64,000 bases of DNA, taken from Xestospongia muta. Lineage: Eukaryota; Porifera; Demospongiae; Haplosclerida; Petrosiidae. The stretch lies in the NCBI GenBank assembly GCA_963693285.1, contig OY848929.1, forward strand, positions 4,466,501-4,530,500, given 5' to 3'. This document shows positions 1 to 36,400 of this stretch, in pieces. The first letter of the stretch is position 1, and every line of letters begins with the position of its first letter. The notes under the pieces are model-generated. The model saw only the letters and a list, made by a program, of their open reading frames with translations. It made no database searches and was not told the origin of the DNA. Both the position numbers and the translations under genes were made by a program.

Positions 1-690
1 GTTTAATGTTAGTTGAACAGAGGGTTGAGGAGTGGAAATTGAGTAGATGGAGTAGTGGAAATCGAATGTCTACCTCAATCTAATTATCTAATTTGAAAGG
101 CAAGGAGGAACTGAATTACAAAATACGACTTGACCTTGAGGCACGGAAACATCAACAATGAAAGAGTCCATCACATATTTTTAGATAAAAAGTGTGTGTA
201 CTTTTATTAGCATGACAAAAAATTATTCCCTTTGCCATGACTTTGTTAACCTCTCTATGGGTAATAAATATCTAGCAAACTGCGCAAAAGTTGGTGGAAA
301 TGCATGTATTGGAAAAAGAAATTGGTTAAGTGGCAATAAATAACCTTGAAAGAGAAGTATTAATCAAAATAACAAGGATTACTGCATATTATTTAGCATG
401 TAGTAAATTTATTATCTTCTTTGGTTTATTGATATAATTAAAATAACAATATCTAAAAACCTATTACTATAACTAAAACTAAAATTCTTTGAGTTTTTGT
501 GAACAATTAATAACTACAACAATAATTATTACAAATGCTTTACAATAACAATAACTAAAATACAAATTCCTTACTTTTATGACACTAATTATAATGTTAA
601 ATATAAGTTGTATAACTGATATTCACAAGTGAGTAAAAAACTATTATGAAACTAGTGGTTAATCAATTTTTTATTTGCTCAAGCAATCAT
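1..690. other. AT-rich intergenic stretch with a short exon-like copy at its left edge
   Basis: No gene is supported here. Bases 1-30 match bases 3422-3451 with one mismatch. The latter lie inside exon 4 of the RWD/RING gene. The rest is AT-rich and holds no convincing ORF. It precedes the 3' end of the minus-strand glycosyltransferase, so it probably includes that gene's 3' flank. Confidence 0.5.
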
Positions 691-2446
691 TTATTTACAC
701 ATTCGGGCCTTGATTCTGGGCAGTACATTGTCCACGTACCGACCCATAATGGGACAATATTCATGTGGAGTGAGATGTTCCATTCTATAAGGATAGCGAT
801 AATGGTGACTTAGACCAATGTCGTTTGGAACTTCATACTCGGCAATGTATCCTGCTCGTTGGGAAACAACAAGATGAGTTTGAACAGAGTCGACTGCTTC
901 TGGTTTTACAATCAATTTATTCCAACCATATTTCTCTGGATGGGTAGCACGTTGAGTTCTCCGAAAATATAATGGTAAATGCATTTTTGGACACAAAAGA
1001 ACATTCCTTGCTTCAGGAACAATCACATTATCATCAAAAAAGTGAGTGTTATAGAACACGTAAGCTGAAGTAGGTTTAGATTTAGTTAACTCGTCTAAAT
1101 GCTGTAACATTTCAGGACACCTTTCAAATTTTAGTCCTGGGACAATGAACTCGTCAATATCAATGAGAGCAAGATACTTTACTCGATACAAATTACGATA
1201 TAAACACTCGTTGACCAGTCCCCACTGACAATCATGATCATAGCCTTTATTTGATGCAAACAGCGTTGGTGCCTTAATTAGATTCCAATCTAATAGTTCA
1301 ACTAATCCAGTTTCAATGTAAGGTATCATTGCTTTATACATCGACTCTGGGACTGACTGAAAATAAACAGTGATGATTTCTGCTCCCAATTCTTTGTTCA
1401 GTTCTACCCAATCCACTAATTCCTGTATAAACAATATAACACAAGGTCTATGATTTCTTAGAGTAGTTAACTAACCTGTACTCTTTCTCTTTTAAATAAT
1501 GCTTGGTGCATGCAGACACCATAAGTAAATTTTTTAGCAGAAGGGTCCTCTCCTAGTATTGGAATATGTACTGACAAAGAATCTTGACATTTTTTATTGG
1601 TAGTCAATGATAAATGAACAGGTTTTTCTGTTAATGATATGTTGGTTTTTGTTCTCATCAAATAATTGAGATGAAACTCTCTATTGAATATTTTTAATCT
1701 TCCACTCTGTATCCAATATTCTAACGGTACACAATGTCGACTTTGATTTGAATACGTCAGCAAAACATAGAGTTTAGGATAAAATTTTAATCGATCATCA
1801 ATCATTGCATTTACTATAATAATTACGTGAGACTTATTTCGAGTGTCATGATAAGCAAGACGTCTAATCTAAAAAATTGAAGCATAATATTAACTAATAC
1901 TAACTTAGTATATCATTAGAAGGAACATAAATGTATTGTAATATTGAATACAGAAGCATCAATTAGAAAGTACGGGATATTAAACCTATTTGGATTATAG
2001 AATGTGGTTATGGTACAACCTAAACCACAATCTCTAAGTTAGAAAGTACAGGATATTCATCAAGTGAGCCTATCTGGATTACAAGGTGATATGGAGTTCA
2101 ATGACAACCTAAACTACAACCTCTAAAATCACTATTATACAAAATGTTAAACAATATGAGTTTCTGTACTCATTACTACATAAATGAAAGCAAAATGACA
2201 ATCTCTTACCAACATTGTTCTTGCCACTTTAATCCACAGATTACCTATAGGAGCTGGATGATTAAAAATACTTGATATAGGTGGCATTTCTATATTTATC
2301 AATTCCTTCTCGCTATATACTAGGTCACTCGTAAAAGTTTGTATACTTTTCTCAAACGAAGAAGGGCTCAGAACAACAGTCAATATAACCAAAACAATAA
2401 CTACACAAATGATTATGACAGTACTCCATCTCGATCGTAGTTTCAT
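691..2446 (-). CDS. GT92-family (DUF23) glycosyltransferase, type II membrane protein
   Basis: Three coding exons: 2210-2446, 1476-1868 and 691-1422, all phase 0, giving 453 residues. The N-terminus (MKLRSRW, then a run of about 20 hydrophobic residues) is a signal anchor, so the enzyme should sit in the Golgi membrane with a luminal catalytic domain. The third exon has the family hallmarks: ELVDWVELNKELGAE, then ALIDIDEFIVP, whose D-x-D is the expected nucleotide-sugar/metal-binding motif, then HHYRYPY near the end. GT92 members transfer galactose or similar sugars onto N-glycan core fucose or other glycans; the acceptor cannot be told from sequence. Length is in the usual range. The start was chosen because it precedes the basic residues and membrane anchor directly. 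Both introns have clean GT-AG ends. The family call is strong; specificity is unknown. Confidence 0.85.
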
Positions 2447-2840
2447 TATTCTTTGACAGGGGCGGCATTATTTTGGGGCTTCAGGGAGGCCCCTGGTGCA
2501 ATCTGAAGCCAAAATTCACTGAACTTGAGTGCTTCTGATGTATGATAAATCTTATACTTTCTGATGTATATATATCTATAAAAGTGGTTGAAATGTGGTC
2601 TGGCCATGGCCAGAGTGGCCTGAGTGCCGATGCTGCCCTTGTTTGAGAAAGAACCCAAACAGACAATGAAGTATTACAACATCCAATTCCACAGACAACC
2701 ATGCCTTTGAGTGGATGTAATCACAGTACCGTACTGAGTAAACAGAATACATCAGAAGTTATCTGGTGCTACTATTTTGTCCTTTATAATGCAGTACAAA
2801 AATTTGCAGATATAAATAAATTATACATAGATACACGCAT
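2447..2840. other. Intergenic region between two minus-strand genes
   Basis: About 390 bases separate the GT92 start codon from the stop codon of the RWD/RING gene. They presumably hold the promoter of the former and the 3' UTR of the latter. Overlapping short ORFs here have no recognisable content and are treated as chance. Confidence 0.4.
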
Positions 2841-5211
2841 CTAATCAAATCCTAAAAACTCTGCCACTTCGGCAATTTCTCTCTTTCTGGCTTCTTGGTG
2901 TGCCCATCTTTCTTCTGCTAACTTTGGAGGTATCTTCCATTTCTCATGAAATATTCTCTGACCACATGAAACACATTTTTTACCGCCTAGAAAAATAAGA
3001 TTATTAATCATTACTATATTCTTAATATAATATTACCATCATATATTCCATACTAATTAATTACAGAGTTTTAGCATAAACTTCATTGGGTAACACATTA
3101 AAACAGGGCAAACAAAGAAAAGGCATACAGTAGTTTGAATATAGCATTAGTCATGGTCTTAATAAACAGACAGAGCTAACCAGTAAAAGGTGGCGTTTTC
3201 ATATAGCTATCTAAACAGTGATGATGATATAAATGTCCACAATATATACGATAAACATATTTAGGGTGTCTGTCGTCACAAACAATATCCTATAAATGTA
3301 ATAAAGATTTCATAATTAAGGAGTAGTTTCCATTTACTTTTGGATTTGCAGGTAAAGCAGTCTCTTTGCAGATGTGACAATGTTCAGATGGGATCCTTCT
3401 TAGACTGTCAATCACTAAGTAGTTTAATGTTAGTTGAACAGAGGGTCGAGGTATAAATGGTGCATCTCTAATAAACAAATAAGAAATCTCTCAACAATAT
3501 TTATTGGAACTTACGAGGGTTTTCTTTTGACAGGCGCTTCCACACATTGTCTAAGTAATTCGTTAGCTTGACCTTCTATCATCTGAAAAAGGTTGGCGGG
3601 TAAATTTGTTTCTTTGAACTGCAATCTGTTGACATTTAGAAGCAATTCTATGATAACTTAAACTGAATAGGCTTAAGAAAGTAATAGTCTAAATACTTAC
3701 ATTTAATATCTCAACATTTTTAGTCATGACTTAGTATTTGTGGACTAACTTACATTACATGTGCTGCTGGATAATTAAAGGGAATTGTCAACTTGAAATC
3801 TAAAAAGTATCTGGATAAAAACAGAAATCATTATAATTCCTTAGACATTTTTCTTTCAATTAGTACATATAGTAGAAAACAAATGCAAAGTGGAAGCATT
3901 ACTATCACCGCTATTAACATACTTTGCAGTCTATACCAGATGCCTTATTGCAATATTAGTAGCTTCAAATACATTGGTGTCACTAGTAAGTTATACTAAT
4001 TGACAGGTGTGTAGTTAATTGTCAAAGCAATTAAAAATTTTGTCTATCATCTCATTTGTCAGATAAGATATAAAATGATATTGCAATATTGCTAAAAATT
4101 TAACCCTTACTTTTATTTTGCACATACTAAATTAAGGTATATTGTCATAGTGTCTATGAATTATATAAGTACTAATATATCAACAGAAATATACTAAAAC
4201 AATTAAGTAATTTGGCTTACAACATGTACAAGGTTTATTTAAAAGCGATATGTACTAGTGTTTCTAGTTCACCTATTTTCAATAGCTTTATAATTTATAA
4301 CTCCAGCTTTTTGCTTGATCTTCATTTCATCTCCTACTCTAGAAATAATACAAGAAAGGATTAAAAAACTATTTTTATTTAAGTGTGAAGTATGACTTTT
4401 GTTATAACGTTTAAGATAGTGGCAACAATTGATTTACACATAAGTATAACAAGTCTAAAATTTCCATCAAACTCTATGAAAATTTGGTTTAAGGATTAAG
4501 AAACAAAACAAATGCACTATTTCAAAGATTCTTACCTGAATAACTCATTCTTGAGGTAAGATATTTCTTCAGAGCATACAAGTAATGGAGTATTACTTAT
4601 AAACTCACATAGAAAATTAATAATTGTTAATATCTAGTCAATAAAGAGAACATAAAAACTAGTTATAAATGATGTAGTCTCTTGACTTCAAGTGCTAAAT
4701 CATGACAAAAATGGCTAAAAATGAAAATAATGTTTAGCAATCTGTATTAAAAGATGACTGTAGGGACAATAAAACAATAATACCAATTTTCAAAATATAA
4801 CAAATTGTTAAATTAAAACCTCTACTATTATTACATTTATATTATAGTACCTGTTTATTGCCGAGGTGCTTTCGTAATTCTTGGTCACACTGTTCTTCTA
4901 TTTTCTTTAGTATTTTGTCGGGCAGTACTTTACTTTTTAACTCCACGAGTAATGGCGTTGATGGATAATTGGGACTGAATTGTAAATTGACCACAACATC
5001 CTTGTAGTCTGTGTATCTATGAAATAAACAAACAGCTAATTCATTCCCACCAAAAAAAGGTCTTTAAAAGACAATTATCTTACTTTATTCTTGCTTGTAT
5101 CAGGGCTATATGACAAGCTATAAGTTCTACTGATCGTAAGTCGGTTATTTTGGCCTTAAGACTTTTCAACTCGTCCTCCACAAACTCAGAATCCTGTAAG
5201 CTTTCAGCCAT
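2841..5211 (-). CDS. RWD-domain plus RING-like zinc-finger protein (putative E3 ubiquitin ligase)
   Basis: Six exons, 5084-5211, 4851-5016, 3515-3618, 3338-3467, 3181-3289 and 2841-2986, join in phase to give 260 residues (MAESLQDSEF ... EFLGFD). The first two exons look like an RWD domain: a helical start followed by VVVNLQFSPNYPSTPLLVEL, the strand-turn segment typical of that fold. The last three carry a RING-like cysteine/histidine set: C-x2-C (CHIC), a single C in DIVC, C-G-H-x2-H-x2-C (YCGHLYHHHC) and C-x2-C (CVSC). RWD plus RING is known from ubiquitin ligases such as RNF25 and RNF14, but spacing and length differ, so I assign no orthologue. Ligase activity is an inference from the RING pattern. 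A large intron of 1.2 kb lies at 3619-4850. Confidence 0.7.
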
Positions 5212-5726
5212 CGTTATAGGAAACTCCACCTATATACATACCTATTTTCAAGCACGTGGTTAGGATATCCCAATAATGCAACGGATTAAACTTTCGTATC
5301 AAGTGGAACATTAGTAATACGGAAGTATACGAAAATATTCTAATAATAAGACACGAATTCCGTATATTTTATGTTCAGCATAATTATTGACAATATCATG
5401 TTCTAAGAGATTCTTCACAAAAACAATGCTTCAAACCATTTTATTCTATTGTTATTATTTTCTAATGAGTATATAATGTTATCTATTACTGCAGAGCACA
5501 TATTTAAAATAAAGAACACAAAGAAAATTGAATTAAAAAAACAAACAAAAAGCATCACTGCTATAACAAGAATAATAATAATAACAATAATAATATTAAT
5601 AATAATAATAATAATAATAATTTATAGAGTTGTTAAATTATGCATCCAGTTTTCTTATTTTATTCTAAGAACATACCAAAATAAAAGATACTGGTACCAT
5701 TGATAAAACAATACATCCTGTCTAGT
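5212..5726. other. Intergenic region with AAT microsatellite
   Basis: The interval lies between the start of the RWD/RING gene and the stop codon of MRCK. It has an ATA/AAT trinucleotide run at about 5570-5623. The ORF called across that run is low-complexity (poly-Ile) and is not a gene. Confidence 0.5.
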
Positions 5727-18042
<12,316 letters not shown>

Positions 18043-18140
18043 GATTGGTTATGTCCTACTCCTTTATTGCTGTTCTTGCCACTCTGAGTCGCTCACTTTT
18101 GTTGAATATCACACGATCTTGTACGTAATAAACAGCCAGT
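18043..18140. promoter_or_regulatory. Short divergent intergenic region upstream of MRCK
   Basis: Only 98 bases separate the MRCK start codon from the first ATG of the plus-strand orphan ORF. If that ORF is real, this is a bidirectional promoter. An inverted CCAAT-like motif (GATTGG) lies right at the MRCK start. No TATA box stands out. Confidence 0.3.
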
Positions 18141-18756
18141 ATGTCGTTTGATTTTGACAAGTTTGTCTATGTGGAGGAGGCACCACCACCAAATTGACTA
18201 GTAATTAATTAGCAGCCGCACCTCTTCCTGATATTAACTCTATTATTGCAGGATTGTGTTTGTAAATTGTAAGCAATATAAGTGCATTACTATTGATTTG
18301 ACTTATTGTCCACAAAACAGAAATCCTTAATAATTATCAGTGAAATCTATAACCACAAGATGCTATGAATTATTCTTTGAAGATTTGCAAGAGTCTACGG
18401 AGATGCACGATTTTCACAGTATTGTGATCAAAGGAACCCCCGAACCACAAAGTAGATTCATAGCACTTGTTACCAAAGGCAACACCCAAACGACAACTCT
18501 CGCTTATCTGCACAGAGATCTAGCTGGAGATGACCTACTATTGCTAGAGATTGTTGCAGTTACCGTCTACTCTGATTCTGGAGTAGCAAGTGGTAAGTTA
18601 TCTTTCTATATAAATGCATAATGATTTCAACCTTTCCATAATACGAGTGAATATTAGAGAAAATCTCTTCTTGTCAGTAACATAAGTTTATATCATGTAT
18701 ATATAGCTTGTGTTCATATTGCAGAGGTGTCTCGACTATACAAACACACTCCATAG
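18141..18756 (+). CDS. Orphan short gene candidate, function unknown
   Basis: The best-supported piece is an open stretch from about 18338 (after TATCAG) to a G|GTAAGT donor at about 18592. It joins in phase to an exon after GCAG at about 18724, ending VASEVSRLYKHTP with stop TAG at 18754-18756. The encoded segment includes TTRCYELFFEDLQESTEMHD and LAYLHRDLAGDDLLLLEIVA. A short upstream ORF (MSFDFDKFVYVEEAPPPN, 18141-18197) ends in a stop and does not splice to it in phase by any donor I can find. The true 5' end is therefore unresolved. No family is recognised. It may be a real small gene, a fragment, or a decayed copy. Reading on in another frame after the 18724 acceptor opens to 18931, but that would need a different donor. 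Confidence 0.3.
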
Positions 18757-18931
18757 GTTTTATACCAACATCAATGTCTGCAGCATCAAAGTGAATGGTT
18801 TTTGTGACAATGAGCCTTATCCTAAGACTTATACTCCTACTAGATGTATGTTTAGGGATGAGACTGAGCAAGAGAGAAATTGCCAACAACTAAAGCATGA
18901 TAATAATGTTGTACGGAATATCTTAAGTTGA

Positions 18932-23282
<4,351 letters not shown>

Positions 23283-23669
23283 TCCAATAATGAAATGATC
23301 AGGTTGTATAATATTTTGGTAATAGCAATACTATGACGTCTGTTTGTTGTATTTTAGTATTAGTTGTTTTTTGTTTATTGATGTCAAATTTATCGATACT
23401 AATGTTCAAAATTATTGAATTTTATATATTTTTGTATTTTTTTACATATTGCTCTCTAAAATTAATATTTAATACTAAAATGGTTATAGTATCAGTAACA
23501 TATTGATAATAAATATATTTAAAATTGATTGGAGGCAACAACTCAAAAAGACAATGACAACAATACAACACAATTCAATCACTAAATAACATTTCAAATA
23601 AAACAATAAAATTCATAGCAAAAATATAAGTATTATAGTGAATTACAGAAATATATTTTTATGATTATA
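23283..23669. other. Convergent 3' intergenic region
   Basis: About 390 AT-rich bases lie between the stop codons of the CDKL2-like and EGFR-like genes. An AATAAA at about 23507 could serve CDKL2 polyadenylation. Nothing else is recognised. Confidence 0.4.
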
Positions 23670-33008
<9,339 letters not shown>

Positions 33009-33482
33009 GTTTCACCCACTAAGCGCGATCTGTGCCTGAGTGATCAAAGCGTGGGGGGTTTGTCGCCGGACGAGCTCCACCCTTAACAGAAAACCTCACT
33101 TCATTGGTAATTAGGGTTTAACTTTTAAAGGTAATTTAATGAAGCTCACCAAGAGACTTCTTAAATTTTTTTTCTTTTGATTTTATTATGACTAATTCTC
33201 TATAAAATTATAACTAAACGTTTATCTAAATCAACTTAGAATTATATTTATTGTAGATAATAAAATAAATTATATAATTTTAACATTGATATTATTACAT
33301 AAAATCCCATTGACCAGAGTATATTAATTCTATAGAATACATATTGAGGTACAAATATATTACATAAAACTTAAATAGATTACTTACTGTATGAAATATA
33401 ATAATAATTATTATAATAATAATTTATTATGCTTATTATAATTGTAGGTGGAGTCTAAAAGTCGTACCATCGTGCATGCAGA
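33009..33482. promoter_or_regulatory. Divergent promoter region, EGFR-like receptor and thioester protein
   Basis: The start codons of the two genes face away from each other across 474 bases, so both promoters must lie here or in shared upstream sequence. The part near the EGFR-like start is GC-richer (about 33020-33080, with CGCGATC and GTCGCCGGACGAG); the rest is very AT-rich. No specific factor site can be claimed. Confidence 0.5.
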
Positions 33483-36400
33483 ATGCTGCTTTTCAAGATG
33501 CTTCTACTTGCTCTGTTGCTAGTGCATACTGCCAATAGCCAGTGAGGGCTAAGCTAAGAAGGAGCTATTTCATCACTGATCTAATTCTGTTATTTTTTCT
33601 TTCGTTTGTATTAGGTATGTTCTTGTAACACCAAAGTCCTACCACGTTGGTGCAACAGAGCAGATATCATTCACGAGTTATAATGGAACTGCTGTGACAG
33701 TGCAGTCTAAATTAGTTTATGAAACATGCAAATGCACTGGAAACTGGAATCCTATTATGAATAAAGTGACCAAAGTATTTAGGACTGTGAATGCAACAGT
33801 CGATCAGGGTAAGAGAGTGTAAACAATCTGTTGGTATTTTGTTCCCAATTTGTTTAGGACAAATTGCTGTATTGAATATCAAGGCAAGACTTTTGCAATG
33901 TCATTGTTGTATAAATATTTCAATAGATGCCTAACTTGAATGAGCTGTTCAATAGAAGGTATTACTTGACGGTATCCAATTCTGAAGGATTTACATTCCT
34001 TCCTCGTACATATCTCAACTTTTATGGCAATTCGTTTGGGTTTCTTGTAGTGAAAACTGACAAACCAATTTATAAGCCCTCACAAACTGGTATAAAAATA
34101 GTTAACATTTATTTTCATCATCAATAATAAAGTTGGCACATTACCAATCATAAGTAATGTGTTGTAAGATCAATGAAATGATGAGTTGTAATGACTCAAT
34201 GTAGCTATCACATCACTAAGATATAAACCACAAAACTCAATGTATTATGATAAATGTGTCATGCACTATATTCCATACATATAGTTAAATTCTGTGTTAT
34301 CTATGTGGACAAAAGTCTACGTCCAGTGGAAACTAATGCAACAGTGAGAACATAGTCTATTATATTATGCTTATTTATTATTCCTCTCGTTAACAGGTTG
34401 ACATCATTGTTCGAGTAAGTTGACATGTATCAATAAAATTATACATGTAAATGTACAAGTGAATTATACATGTAAATGATAAATATTTCTGTATTGAAGT
34501 ATATTATATATTTAGGACAATAAAAAAAGACAAATAATTCACTGGAAATCACTTGATATACCTAAACAAGGTAGAACTGATTGGTGACTATCTGTAACCA
34601 CCTTGAATTATTAAACATGTCTTCGTAGAATTCAAGTGTTTGGAGTTTTCACTTTCAGAAGAGCCTAGTTTTGGAGAATGGCAGATTACTTCAAATTTAT
34701 TGGTAATTATTCAATCCTATTACATTATATCATCACACTATATTATCTATTTCTAGTTACCATCAAGATGTTGTAAATATTACAACCTCCCTACGGGACG
34801 TTGTTCTTTTCAAGTGAAGGAATTTGGTAGGAATATATCTATCTATAGAAAGTATTCTTTATGTCCATTGTTGCTGCAGTGCTGCCAAAATTTGATGTCA
34901 GTGTTCAAGTCCCTAGTCATATCAGTTCTGATGATAATAGTATTAGTGGTCAAGTCATTGCAAAGTAAATCATTTGTATTCTTTTGATTGATAGACATAA
35001 CATTATTATAATGTTAGTCATATCAGGTAGTCACTATTTGTAAATAAGTGAAAAGAGCTTTCTTTAATTACGTACTCTGAGATGATATTAATGATCAAAT
35101 TCACAAGTTTGACCAAATACAATTTCAAAAGAAAACATATAAATAATTCAAGTGATGGCATATAAACCAATTTCTTATTTAAGAAGACCTTAATGTGTGC
35201 TATTAAAATTATGATAAGATATCCAACTTCAAAGACAGTTTCATACCTTTGATCATGAGGTAGTGAGTAAAAACAACAGGAGAAGCCTATGAAGCAGCTC
35301 ACTTAATGTGTGTGTTAAAGTAAACCAGTGATCACATCTAGTGATAATAAACATCTTTAAGCCTAGTCTATAATATATTAATTCCATATTGTCTGTGAAA
35401 GGTTCTAGGTGGATTTATGACTAACTGAATAGTTAGATTATTAAGTAAGACAAAAGTAATGTATGTTATTGTATATATTATTACATAGGTATGTGTTTGG
35501 AGAAAAAGTGGAAGGCATTGTTTCACTAAATGCTACACTAGTGTCTCCTAGACGAAGAAGTCTACTGTTTTATCAGTCTGTAGCCAGTTTGGTATGTTAA
35601 TAGTAGCTATCTAATAACAAGCCATTATGGTTCTGCTTTTTACATGTAAAAGACTGCTGGTAAATATTCTTTTGCAATACCTGTTGAATCGTTTGTCTCA
35701 AAGACTCGATATTTATACAATCCATTTTGTGTCAAAAAAACAAAGATTATATTAGATGTGGTTATAACTGAAAAAGGACGTGGTCACATGAGAAATAAGT
35801 CTCTGACTGTTCCTTTGAAACCTGATACTGTCATTTTCAAATTCTCTGATGACAACCCCAAGTTTTTTAGACCAGGACTGAACTACACTGTCAGGGTATC
35901 AAATAGTATATCACGGCAAAATGGAATCATTTAGTTTATAGGTCACAGCTGAAAGTTCTGGCAGTTTGTCATCAGCTGGAATTAATGCTCGTATCTTAGC
36001 AACCATAAATAAAGAAACTATTCATGATACTGTAATTAAAACTGGACGTGATAACATGATGACCACACTGTTTGTTCCTCCTCATGCAAAATCTCTCAAA
36101 ATAACGGTACATTTTTAATTATTGTTATTATCTTTCAGTAGTTTTATAGATTCAGTCAGTGAATGGCTCTTGTTCTTGTGAATGTGAATCGAATAATTGT
36201 CTCTCTCCAGCACCATTCTACTCACCTACTGGCTCTTATCTTCATTTAACTCCCCAACTAACAAGTGTTAAAGTAAAAAATTACGTACAACTATACAACT
36301 TACTATTTTTATCATTTAGGTAGGAACAAATGTTGTTATTAATGCTGCTTCTACCTTATTGATTCCAGAGCTGCATTACTTGGTAAGAAGTATTACCTAT

